Source: Candidatus Paceibacterota bacterium (GTDB taxonomy: Bacteria; Verrucomicrobiota; Verrucomicrobiia; Limisphaerales; UBA8199). From it: a stretch of DNA of 64,000 bases. Below, piece after piece: positions 31,303 through 38,845 of the stretch (the stretch's first letter is position 1; each line of letters begins with the position of its first letter). The notes under the pieces are model-generated. The model was not told the DNA's origin. It ran no database searches and saw nothing but the letters and a program-made list of their open reading frames with translations. The position numbers were made by a program, and so were the translations under genes. The stretch spans positions 1 to 64,000 of the forward strand of contig DAOTCE010000009.1 of assembly GCA_035452965.1 (NCBI GenBank), given 5' to 3'.

Positions 31303-33117
31303 TCAGTTGAGATTTGTGGTGTGAAAAAGCTGTCGCAACTTCTCCGGCCCTACCGGTTCTTCGGCGACCCAAGCCACGATGGCGGTGCGCGACGAGAATG
31401 TGCCGGCGACTTCCCGGATGTAGGGCAACTCATCCGCGCCGCGCGCCACGAGCAAGGGGTCGCGCGAGCCGCTTTCGGCGAAGCTTTGGTTGATGACCCA
31501 CGCGAACGGCTCGATCTGGGCGCGGCGCAAATCGTCTTGCAGCGCGGCAGCTTCGTGAACCGGGGTGGCTTCGGGCAGCGTGACGACGAGCACGCGGGTG
31601 AAGCTGGCGTCGCGCAGCCGGGGCAGGAGGTTCAGCACCTCCTCGGGCATGTCGCTGGCGCGTTTGGCGACTTCGCGGTGATACGCCTCGGTCGCATCTA
31701 GGAGCAACAGCGTGTGCCCAGTGGGTGCGGTATCGAGCACGACAAAGGCGTCTTCGCCCTGCGCCACGGTGCGGGCGAAGGCGCGGAACACTGCAATTTC
31801 TTCGGTGCAGGGCGAGCGCAAATCTTCTTCGAGCAAGGCGCGTCCGCTGGCGTCGAGGCTCTTGCCGGTGGTGCTCATTACCTGCTCGACGTAGGCGCGC
31901 GTCTCGGCTTGCGGGTCAATCCTGCTAACCTGCAAACCTTCGATGTGTCCCGCCGCTGCGGCGACGTGCGCCGCCGGGTCAGTCGTGCTGAGATGCACTT
32001 TGAAGCCGCGTCGCGCGAGTTCCGTCGCGATGGCGGCCGCAATGGTTGTCTTACCCACGCCGCCTTTGCCCATCGTCATGATGACGCCCCGTCCAGCCTT
32101 CGCAAAGTCATCCACCAATTCGGTCAGCGACTCCAGCCGAGGGAGAGATAGTGCTGAAGCGGCTTGAGCCAATGCCGGTAGAAACCCGTTGCCGTCCTGC
32201 GCCAGCGCCCGCAGCGCCGGGAGGCCAAGTAAATTGTGCGCCCGTAGCGGCACTTCGGTGACGGGCAGCCGTGCGAGGAAAGTTGCGCCCGCCGTCAACG
32301 CTTTCGCTCCCCGACTTTCCAAGGCCAGCGCAACCGGGTCGGAGTCGGATGCTTTGAACAGCCCGTTCAGGATGAGCCGTTGATTACGCACCCCAATGGC
32401 GGCGAGTTCGCCGCTGGTGCGTTCGGCTTCGGCAAGTGCGGCTTTCTGCGCGCGGCTCACGAGCACCAGAGTCGTTCGCTGGCCATCGGCCAACGCCGCG
32501 ACGGCGCTTTCGTAAATCACCCGTTGCTTCTGCAATCCTGCCAGCGGTCCGAGACAGGAGTTGCCGGTGGTGTTCGTGTCCAGAAAGCCGGTCCAGGCCG
32601 TCGGCAGCGTCATGAGCCGCAGTGTGTGCCCGGTCGGCGCGGTGTCGAAAATGACGTGGTCGAATTCGGCAGTGGCTTCGGGTTGGCCGAGCAATCGGGA
32701 AAACTCATCAAACGCGGCAATCTCCATCGTGCAAGCGCCGGAGAGTTGTTCCTCCATGCCGCGCACGATGGCGTCCGGCAGTTTGCCGCGATACGGACCG
32801 ACGAGTCGCTCGCGGTAAGCGTGGGCGGCGGCTTCCGGGTCAATGTTCAACGCCAAAAGATTCGGCACACCGGGAATCGGCGTGGGCGCGCCGTCGAGTT
32901 TCTGGCCCAGCACTTCGTCGAGATTGGAAGCCGGGTCGGTGCTCACGAGTAAAACGCGCTTGCCCTGATCAGCCAGGGCGATGGCGGAAGCGCAGGCCAG
33001 CGAGGTTTTTCCGACGCCGCCCTTGCCGGTGAAAAAGAGAAAACGGTTGGGCGCGTCCACAAAGGCGCTGAAGGAAGCAGCGGGCTTTGCCGGGGATTTC
33101 GTATCCATGGTAGTCAT
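31303..33117 (-). CDS. arsA: Arsenite-stimulated ATPase ArsA
   Basis: A 604-residue duplicated P-loop ATPase. The first half has GKGGVGKTSLA at residues 31-41 and DTAPTGHTLRL near 158; the second half has GKGGVGKTTIA at 350-360 and DTAPTGHTLLL near 460. This internal duplication and the DTAP signature are diagnostic of bacterial ArsA. It binds As(III) delivered by ArsD and powers efflux through a membrane partner, here most likely the ACR3 permease because no ArsB is present. The ATG overlaps the arsD stop (ATGA). Candidate metalloid-binding cysteines are visible in each half (NSCLGPL, GACTMEI, SPCTEEI). Confidence 0.95.
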   Translation of the reverse strand: MTTMDTKSPAKPAASFSAFVDAPNRFLFFTGKGGVGKTSLACASAIALADQGKRVLLVSTDPASNLDEVLGQKLDGAPTPIPGVPNLLALNIDPEAAAHAYRERLVGPYRGKLPDAIVRGMEEQLSGACTMEIAAFDEFSRLLGQPEATAEFDHVIFDTAPTGHTLRLMTLPTAWTGFLDTNTTGNSCLGPLAGLQKQRVIYESAVAALADGQRTTLVLVSRAQKAALAEAERTSGELAAIGVRNQRLILNGLFKASDSDPVALALESRGAKALTAGATFLARLPVTEVPLRAHNLLGLPALRALAQDGNGFLPALAQAASALSLPRLESLTELVDDFAKAGRGVIMTMGKGGVGKTTIAAAIATELARRGFKVHLSTTDPAAHVAAAAGHIEGLQVSRIDPQAETRAYVEQVMSTTGKSLDASGRALLEEDLRSPCTEEIAVFRAFARTVAQGEDAFVVLDTAPTGHTLLLLDATEAYHREVAKRASDMPEEVLNLLPRLRDASFTRVLVVTLPEATPVHEAAALQDDLRRAQIEPFAWVINQSFAESGSRDPLLVARGADELPYIREVAGTFSSRTAIVAWVAEEPVGPEKLRQLFHTTNLN

Positions 33118-33479
33118 AAAGCATTTCGGTCGGCGCGAACCGGCGTGGCCGCGCGCTCAAGGCCGACGATGGCCGCGAGTTCCTCCCGGTTGGGATAGCT
33201 GTTGTGGCCGACAATGTTGCCGTTGAGCAGAATCAAAGGCAGGCAGCTTGTCCCGTGATCGTTCACCGCTTTTACTACGGTCGCGTTGCCGGCAAACGCC
33301 TCGTATTGATGGCTGGGATTGTAGCGCTCCACCTGGACGCCTTGGTTGCGAAGCCATTCCAACGCGGCGCTGAACTGAACGAGTTTCGTGTCCACGTTCG
33401 GCCCGCAGACGCCCGACGAACAGCACATGGGCGGATCAAACACCTCCAGCTTCACTGTCTTGTTAACTATGCGTGTCAT
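33114..33479 (-). CDS. arsD: Arsenic metallochaperone ArsD
   Basis: A 121-residue protein with ArsD signature: LEVFDPPMCCSSGVCGPNVD (Cys19, Cys20, Cys25), then ALEWLRNQGVQVERYNPSHQ and the thioredoxin-fold core LPLILLNGNIVGHNSYPNRE. The Cys12-13-18 type triplet in known ArsD delivers As(III) to ArsA and the protein is also a weak repressor. The C-terminal extra Cys pairs found in some ArsD are absent. It overlaps arsA by four bases. A second ArsD domain is fused inside the protein at 34929-36434, so the operon encodes two different ArsD units. Confidence 0.92.
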   Translation of the reverse strand: MTRIVNKTVKLEVFDPPMCCSSGVCGPNVDTKLVQFSAALEWLRNQGVQVERYNPSHQYEAFAGNATVVKAVNDHGTSCLPLILLNGNIVGHNSYPNREELAAIVGLERAATPVRADRNAL

Positions 33480-33493
33480 TGCGGCTTCCTCTC

Positions 33494-34195
33494 TCAGAAT
33501 GTCGCCAACAAATAGAATCCCGCGACGACCAGCAGCACGCCCGCGACGACTCGGATTGCCGCCTCTGCCTTCTGTGCCTTGAGGGATGTTTTGCCGAACG
33601 CCACACCGAACAGGATGGCCCCGAGCGGCAGGCTGAAACCCACACCAAACGCTGCCATCAGGACCATGCCCCAGAGAATGTGCCCCATCAATATGCTGGC
33701 ACCGATGACGATGAAGATTCCAGGATTGCACGGCAGCGAGGCTGCCGCCACGCCGCCGCCCATCAGCAACCCAACAACCACCGTGCCCAGCATCCCGTGG
33801 ACAGCGGATTGCGTTTCAGTCTTGCGAACCAGTTGCGGCAGTTTCAGCGGCAATAACTTGAGTGCGGCCAATCCCAGGACAACCGCGATAACACCCGCAA
33901 ACAGCTTCCAGTATCTGCCAAGCAGCGCTTGCGCAGCCTGTCCCACAAACCCTGCGACGAATCCCAGAACAATCAGCGCCAGCGTGGTGCCGATCATGAA
34001 CGAGAGCGCGGAGGCGAAGGCTGTCTGCCGGTTGGCGTCTGCACGCGTGCCCGAGTAGGCCACCAGCATCCCCATCGCGGGCAAGGTGCAACAAGCGCTG
34101 GCCAGGGCGCTCACCAATCCCAGCAGAAAAGCCAGCGGCAAGGCCGCCGGTCCCATGCTGGCCGATTGGAGTGTTTCGGTAACCCACTGAGTCAT
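33494..34195 (-). CDS. CcdA/DsbD-like membrane thiol transporter
   Basis: A 233-residue protein with about six hydrophobic segments. The two half-repeats carry cysteines at equivalent points: ALASACCTLPAMGML and AASLPCNPGIFIVIG, the pattern of CcdA/DsbD-type proteins that pass electrons from cytoplasmic thioredoxin across the membrane. In arsenic islands such proteins accompany periplasmic thioredoxins. The directly following gene encodes a membrane-anchored thioredoxin-like protein, which would be the electron acceptor. The unusual double Cys in the first motif could also bind metalloid. Confidence 0.75.
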   Translation of the reverse strand: MTQWVTETLQSASMGPAALPLAFLLGLVSALASACCTLPAMGMLVAYSGTRADANRQTAFASALSFMIGTTLALIVLGFVAGFVGQAAQALLGRYWKLFAGVIAVVLGLAALKLLPLKLPQLVRKTETQSAVHGMLGTVVVGLLMGGGVAAASLPCNPGIFIVIGASILMGHILWGMVLMAAFGVGFSLPLGAILFGVAFGKTSLKAQKAEAAIRVVAGVLLVVAGFYLLATF

Positions 34196-34216
34196 TGGGA
34201 GCGCTCCTTACTAGCC

Positions 34217-34897
34217 TCACTTGGGGCAGCAACCTGCGGCGGCAGATGGACCGCACCCGCCCGCGCTCGAAGCAGCGAGGAATCCCTGCACCAGTTTCGA
34301 TTCGGTGATCTCGCCGGAAACGGCGCTCATGCCGCGCCCCTTGACCATCGCCAGAACGCCCGGCACGGACATCTGCTTTGCGATCTGGTCGTAATCCTGC
34401 GTGCCCGCCTTCAACGTAAAGAGAGCGCACTTCTTGCCTTGGGCCTCGATCAGACGCACCGCCCCGTTCATCGGCGTCGAGGGGGGATTGCCAGTTGTGC
34501 CCTCCTTCCCAGGGAGATAAACGAACACCGCGTCGGTCTTGGCCGCCACCGTGTTCAGTTCGGCGAGCGCCCCGAGGCTCGTGCCCACAATTGATTGTGC
34601 CGCATCGGCAGCTTCGGCGGGCTTCGCGGCGGGGGCACTATTGCCGGTGGGCGTCTGCGACCCGTCGAGCGATGCAAAGGCCGGTGCGGTTGTCTCCGCT
34701 GACGCCCCACCATTCTTGATCATGGCTCGCACCACCAACGCGCCCGCTGCCACCAGCACCAGGGCGCCAACTACCCAGCGGGTTCCTCCGGCAGCGCCGC
34801 GGGAGTGGCACCCGCAATCAGCCCCACAAGCCGAGGCCTGTTGTTTCAGTAATTCCATGTTGTCGGCCGGTTTCCCGTCCTCGTTCGGTGCTTTCAT
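34217..34897 (-). CDS. Membrane-anchored thioredoxin-like protein with Cys-rich ends
   Basis: A 226-residue protein. The N-terminal cytoplasmic part has ACGADCGCHSRG; one membrane segment follows (WVVGALVLVAAGALVVRAM), then an Ala/Pro linker. The C-terminal domain resembles thioredoxin fold (AVFVYLPGKEG, VRLIEAQGKKCALFTL, VPGVLAMVKGRG) but lacks a CxxC; it keeps one Cys. The tail GGCGPSAAAGCCPK again has a CC pair. It is likely the partner of the CcdA-like protein encoded downstream in the operon. The many cysteines at both ends suggest metalloid binding rather than a plain redox role. Confidence 0.6.
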   Translation of the reverse strand: MKAPNEDGKPADNMELLKQQASACGADCGCHSRGAAGGTRWVVGALVLVAAGALVVRAMIKNGGASAETTAPAFASLDGSQTPTGNSAPAAKPAEAADAAQSIVGTSLGALAELNTVAAKTDAVFVYLPGKEGTTGNPPSTPMNGAVRLIEAQGKKCALFTLKAGTQDYDQIAKQMSVPGVLAMVKGRGMSAVSGEITESKLVQGFLAASSAGGCGPSAAAGCCPK

Positions 34898-34928
34898 TTG
34901 TCTTTGCTCCTGGTTTCGTTGTTTCTTT

Positions 34929-36434
34929 CTAACCACAACACTTGTTTGCGCCCGGCGAATGAGCGTCTGGCTTGTCTCCACAGCATGGATCGGCAGCCGT
35001 CGCGGGATTGCCGAGTCCGGCTCCGGTTAGCTTGTCAGCGAGTCGGAGGATCGCCTGATGCGGAGAATCCTTCACCCTGGCAGCCATGCTCACCGCGCTT
35101 GCCATGTCTGCTTTGGAAACATCCAACAATTGCGCCTGCCGATAGTGATACTTGAGGCACGGCTCGCAGTTGGCGGCAATCGCCGCGCCGATGGCCACGA
35201 GTTCCGCCACGGCCGGACTGAAAATGCTGTTCGCGCCGTTCGCTAGGTTCAGCGCCGCTCTCAATTGATCGCGCTCCGGATAATGCCCGCTGGCTAGCAC
35301 CCGGTCGCCCACGAGTAACAAGGGCAGTGCGGCTTCGCCCCTTTCGGTGAGTGCGGTCTTGACCAATTCGTTCTCAACGAACGCGGCGGGATTCTGCGAG
35401 AGATTGAAGCGCTGCACTTCCACGCCTTGTTCCTGCACCCATTTCACGTCGGCCGCAAACCGCACCAGCTTCGGATCAACCTCCGGCCCGCACACGCCAG
35501 TCGAACAGCACATGGCCGGGTCAAATATCTCCAACCTGCGCACCGGCTCGCTCACCCCTTGGGTCTTGAGGGAGCGGGAATCCGTTTGCGCGGGCTTGCA
35601 CGCCGTGATTTCCAGGCTGGTCACGTAATCGCTCGGCTTCGTCCCGTCGGGAAGGTGAGCGATGATCTTTTGGTAAAGCGGGTCTTGCCAATCCACCATG
35701 CCGTCTATGTAAGCGGACTTCGGCTTGAGCACGATGTCTCCCAGCCCAGCCTCCCGCGCCATCTGCTCCGTCTCAGATACGAGCACCGCGCCGGCCACAC
35801 AACCCACCAACGCTTCCACGCTTTCGGCCACTGCTGGCGGTAGCGGTTTGAGCAGCGCCAAGTCAGATACCGCCACGCGCCCAATCGGCTTGAGCACGCG
35901 CGCGATCTCCCGCCACACCTGCGGCTTATCAGGCGAAAGGTTGATGACGCAGTTGGAAATGACCGCATCCACCGAGTTGTCCGCCACCGGCAGATGCTCG
36001 ATTTCCCCGAGCCGAAATTCCACGTTGTCCAGCCCCGTCCGCTCTCGATAGGTCGCAATGTTCTTCCGGGCCTTGGCCAGCATCTCCGCCGTCATGTCCA
36101 CGCCGATGGCCCGCCCAGTCGTTCCAACTTTCTTCCCGGCAATGAACACGTCGAATCCTCCCCCCGCGCCCAGGTCCAGCACGATTTCGCCCGGCTGGAG
36201 CGCGGCGAGCGCGTTGGGATTCCCGCAGGAAAGGCCCATGTTCGCCCCCTCCGGGAGCGCAGCCAATTCTTCCGGAGTGTAGCCAATGTGCCTGGCCAGG
36301 TCCTCGGACGCCACCGGTGTTGAACCGCAGCACGTCGGCGACGGGCCGCAGCACGAACCGCCGCTCTCGGCGATTTTGCCGTAACCTTCGCGGACCTTCT
36401 GCCGCACCGTTTCGGAATCAGTGTTTCGTGTCAT
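34929..36434 (-). CDS. Triple fusion: arsenite methyltransferase ArsM - ArsD - AhpD/carboxymuconolactone decarboxylase-like domain
   Basis: A 501-residue protein. Residues 1-280: ArsM, with SAM motif DLGAGGGFD (87-95), Cys70 (GLSCGNPN), Cys162 (SNCVINLSPDK) and Cys212 (GCVAG), the three cysteines that bind As(III) for methylation. Residues 300-400: ArsD, EIFDPAMCCSTGVCGPEVDP (Cys309, 310, 315), then PLLLVGDRVL. Residues 402-475: an AhpD-like helical domain with NCEPCLKYHYRQA (Cys423, Cys426), a redox CxxC. The N-terminal SCCGPSPTCCG and C-terminal KCCG add vicinal cysteines. The fusion would couple As(III) capture, thiol reduction and methylation. The linker regions are short and in frame, and the flanking genes are intact, so it is not a frameshift artefact. 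Confidence 0.88.
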   Translation of the reverse strand: MTRNTDSETVRQKVREGYGKIAESGGSCCGPSPTCCGSTPVASEDLARHIGYTPEELAALPEGANMGLSCGNPNALAALQPGEIVLDLGAGGGFDVFIAGKKVGTTGRAIGVDMTAEMLAKARKNIATYRERTGLDNVEFRLGEIEHLPVADNSVDAVISNCVINLSPDKPQVWREIARVLKPIGRVAVSDLALLKPLPPAVAESVEALVGCVAGAVLVSETEQMAREAGLGDIVLKPKSAYIDGMVDWQDPLYQKIIAHLPDGTKPSDYVTSLEITACKPAQTDSRSLKTQGVSEPVRRLEIFDPAMCCSTGVCGPEVDPKLVRFAADVKWVQEQGVEVQRFNLSQNPAAFVENELVKTALTERGEAALPLLLVGDRVLASGHYPERDQLRAALNLANGANSIFSPAVAELVAIGAAIAANCEPCLKYHYRQAQLLDVSKADMASAVSMAARVKDSPHQAILRLADKLTGAGLGNPATAADPCCGDKPDAHSPGANKCCG

Positions 36435-36455
36435 AGCTACAAGAACGACTGCGCT

Positions 36456-36737
36456 TCAATCGCCCACCCACGGATTTGCCACCATGGTGTTCATCAAAAT
36501 GTTGTTCATCAGGAGCGTGGCGAGGCTGAGGTCGTAGCACGTCCGATAATCGGGGCACGCCACGCACTTCTCCCAAGCCTCGCACTTGACCTCCAAGCTC
36601 CGCCCTTGCGCCCCCGTGCCCGAACCGACAACCAATGCCGTGAACGCCTGCCCCTCCAGCTTTTCCTTGCGCTTCAACTGCGTGAATTCAGGAAACATCC
36701 CCCCGTAACACGCTTCCCGGTTCGCTGGGGCATTCAT
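36456..36737 (-). CDS. Cys-rich small protein of arsenic operons
   Basis: A 93-residue protein starting at an ATG that overlaps the upstream arsC stop. Five cysteines: one early (REACYGG) and four in CEAWEKCVACPDYRTC, a pattern like an iron-sulfur or zinc site. The C-terminus is LATLLMNNILMNTMVANPWV. The family is unnamed to me but this kind of protein often sits beside arsM or arsC genes. A metal-binding accessory role is inferred. Confidence 0.6.
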   Translation of the reverse strand: MNAPANREACYGGMFPEFTQLKRKEKLEGQAFTALVVGSGTGAQGRSLEVKCEAWEKCVACPDYRTCYDLSLATLLMNNILMNTMVANPWVGD

Positions 36738-37198
36738 CTGTTCATCCTCCTCGCTTGGTCCTTCCGCCCCGCCCCGTATGCCTCAAACACTCTTCTGATC
36801 TCGTCACGCACGCGGCGGAACACGACGAGCTTTTCCTCATCTGTGCCGGTGGCGTGCGCCGGGTCGTCAAAGCCCCAATGGTAACGGTTCACCTGGCCGG
36901 GGAACATCGGACACGCTTGGTCGGCGTTGCCGCAGACGGTGATGACAGTCTCGACGGGCTGCTTCAGGAACTGGTCCATGTGTTTCGAGTGATGGCCGGA
37001 AATATCAATACCAATCTCCTTCATCACCTGAATGCCGAGCGGATGGACGTATCCGGCGGGCTTTGACCCGGCGCTTTGCACATCGAGAATTTCGCCCGCC
37101 GCCGCGCGCAGGATGCCTTCGGCCAGATGGCTGCGGCAGGAATTGCCGGTGCAGAGAATGAGGACGGTCGGTTTCACTTTTGACATTGGCGTTTGCAT
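36734..37198 (-). CDS. arsC: Second arsenate reductase, low-molecular-weight phosphatase type
   Basis: A 154-residue protein. P-loop VLILCTGNSCRSHLAEGIL is the ArsC/LMW phosphatase site, and later TVITVCGNADQACPMFPG carries the redox cysteines of the thioredoxin-coupled Bacillus-type ArsC. WGFDDPAHATGTDEEKL is also family-typical. This differs from the ArsC at 30596 in both P-loop and Cys arrangement, so the two are not recent duplicates. Two starts are possible (37198 or 37186); both overlap the ArsR stop, so translation is probably coupled to ArsR. Confidence 0.9.
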   Translation of the reverse strand: MQTPMSKVKPTVLILCTGNSCRSHLAEGILRAAAGEILDVQSAGSKPAGYVHPLGIQVMKEIGIDISGHHSKHMDQFLKQPVETVITVCGNADQACPMFPGQVNRYHWGFDDPAHATGTDEEKLVVFRRVRDEIRRVFEAYGAGRKDQARRMNR

Positions 37199-37554
37199 AG
37201 TTCCGCAGGGTCTTGTTTCAGGATTCGTTTAAGGGCCTTCTGGTCTTCGGTAGCGCGCGGATTGCCGTCGAGCGACTTCGCGACCCAGTCAATCGCTTCG
37301 CACACCTCCACGGGGGCGTTCTTGCCCGGTAGCTTGTAGTAAATCCAGCGGCCATCCTTGCGCGACTCCACCAACCCGGCCTGAAAGAGGATGGACAGGT
37401 GCTTCGAAATGGTGGATGGAGCGAGGCCAAACAGCTCCGTGATCTGGCAGACGCACAATTCGCCCTGCCGCAAGGCCAGCAGCGTGCGGATGCGGTTCTC
37501 GTCCGCCAGCGCCTTGGTAATGTTCATGAACGCGCGCATAGTGTATTTCTGCAT
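37174..37554 (-). CDS. arsR: ArsR-family arsenic repressor (operon A)
   Basis: A 126-residue winged-helix repressor. HTH: ADENRIRTLLALRQGELCVC then QITELFGLAPSTISKHLSIL and the wing GLVESRKDGRWIYYKL. The ELCVCQI Cys pair on the recognition helix is the As(III)-sensing site of the classical ArsR. Binding of arsenite releases it from DNA. Starts at 37554, 37539 or 37530 are all possible; I give the longest. It is the first gene of the leftward operon ending with acr3. The C-terminal tail ending CKRQCQK contains extra cysteines. Confidence 0.9.
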   Translation of the reverse strand: MQKYTMRAFMNITKALADENRIRTLLALRQGELCVCQITELFGLAPSTISKHLSILFQAGLVESRKDGRWIYYKLPGKNAPVEVCEAIDWVAKSLDGNPRATEDQKALKRILKQDPAELCKRQCQK

Positions 37555-37569
37555 TTCGTCACACAGCGA

Positions 37570-37602
37570 AATATAAATGCCGTATCTTTCCCTGCAAGTC
37601 AA
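37570..37602 (-). promoter_or_regulatory. Candidate promoter of arsR operon A
   Basis: On the minus strand TTGACT (37597-37602) is followed by TATATT (37570-37575) with 21 bases between, or a weaker CATTTA at 17 bases. It lies 16 bases before the longest arsR start. The spacing makes the exact -10 uncertain. Confidence 0.35.
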
Positions 37603-37701
37603 ATCACTCTTCCCCGAGCTAGTATTCCGCTCCGCATCAGCACCTGCCCGCAGGCAATGAGAACCCAACGTCCGCTTCCCCGGACACAACTGCGCTTATG
37701 C

Positions 37702-38373
37702 CTACCGTGCGAGCCGCAGCGCCAGGTCAGCCACGCGCAGGCCGGTGTTGCGGGCTGTGCCGAGGCCGAGATCGTCGCCGCTGATGTCGTCTTTCGTCGA
37801 TAGCACCGTGCCGCCTTGGAACGCGGGCGGGCGACCGCCCACGGGAATCATGCCGAAGCAAAGCATCGCCGTTTGAATCTGCTCAATGATCAACTCCTGC
37901 CCGCCGTTGCGGAACGCGCCCGTGGCAATGACACCCACCGGTTTGCCGTCCAGCAGCATCTTCGGCTCGCGCAAGGGCGCACAGCGTTCAATGAATGCCT
38001 TGGTCAATGCGCTCAAACTGCGGAAGTAGGAGGGCGAGCCGATGATGAGCCCGGCTACGGCCGGGTCTTGGAGTTTCGGCAGGATGGCCGTGAAGTCGTC
38101 CTTCGGTGGCGTAGGCGACCAGCCGGCGATGTTCAGTCCACCCAAGTCTATCAACTCCACCTGAATCCGTGCATCAAGTCCCTTGGCGGCGTCCAGCGCG
38201 GCTTGAACGGCTTTGGCCGTGGTCATGCCTTTGCGTGGGCTGCACGAGATGCCAAGAATCTTCAGCGGCTTGCCGCCACCCGATTCGGCGGCGAAGGTGG
38301 AGACGGTGGTTGCAGCCATCGCGGCAACACTCGCAGTGGCGAGGAAGTTGCGGCGGGTCACATGTTCATTCAT
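37702..38373 (-). CDS. Tat-exported flavodoxin-like NAD(P)H reductase
   Basis: A 223-residue protein. A twin-arginine signal, TRRNFLATASVAAMAATTV, precedes a flavodoxin-like FMN-binding core: LGISCSPRKGMTTAKAVQAA, LIIGSPSYFRSLSALTKAF and KPVGVIATGAFRNGGQE, as in NADPH-dependent FMN reductases related to ArsH and iron-sulfur flavoproteins. Export through Tat implies a folded, cofactor-loaded periplasmic enzyme. ArsH itself is cytoplasmic, so this is a distinct member. It is the last gene of operon B and lies 148 bases from the start of operon A. Confidence 0.75.
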   Translation of the reverse strand: MNEHVTRRNFLATASVAAMAATTVSTFAAESGGGKPLKILGISCSPRKGMTTAKAVQAALDAAKGLDARIQVELIDLGGLNIAGWSPTPPKDDFTAILPKLQDPAVAGLIIGSPSYFRSLSALTKAFIERCAPLREPKMLLDGKPVGVIATGAFRNGGQELIIEQIQTAMLCFGMIPVGGRPPAFQGGTVLSTKDDISGDDLGLGTARNTGLRVADLALRLAR

Positions 38374-38447
38374 GGAATGTCCTTTCGATCTGCTTGGTTT
38401 GTTGGTTCGCGGTCACGGTGTCCGCCTTGTCGGGAAGCACCGCAGAT

Positions 38448-38837
38448 TCAACCGGCCAGCAACTCCGCCCCGCGATCCGCGATCTGGCGGATGCGGGCAG
38501 CAGTGACACGCGTTGCGCCTTTCTCGAATTGGAAGTCGCGCTCCAGTTGCAGGTGGGCAAAGTCGCTGAAGCCCGCCAGTTCCATCGTCTTGCGGGCGCA
38601 CTCTTCCTTACAGCCGTCAATCACCAGCACTTTGGCGGCGGAGCGGGTGTTGGCCAGGATGCCTTCCACTCGACCGCCAATGCCCGCGAGGCAATACATC
38701 TTCCCGGCGAGGTCCAGCGTCATCTGGCGTGCGGCGCGGTCCGAGAGACCGCCCACATCGGAAGCGCCGGAGCATGGGAAGATGAGCTTGGGCGCGGCCT
38801 GACAGGTGCATTGAGTTGGAGTAGTCGTGGGATTCAA
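38448..38837 (-). CDS. DGC-domain putative zinc-binding protein
   Basis: A 129-residue protein. It shows the DGC family pattern: KLIFPCSGASDVGGLSDRAA at the start with a Cys, MYCLAGIGGRVEGI in the centre, and VLVIDGCKEECARKTMELAG with the DGC...C motif for which the family is named. Metal binding through these four cysteines is inferred for the family. Such proteins recur next to metal efflux systems. It follows the RND pump gene by eight bases, so it is probably translated from the same mRNA. Confidence 0.75.
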   Translation of the reverse strand: MNPTTTPTQCTCQAAPKLIFPCSGASDVGGLSDRAARQMTLDLAGKMYCLAGIGGRVEGILANTRSAAKVLVIDGCKEECARKTMELAGFSDFAHLQLERDFQFEKGATRVTAARIRQIADRGAELLAG

Positions 38838-38845
38838 TTCGATTG

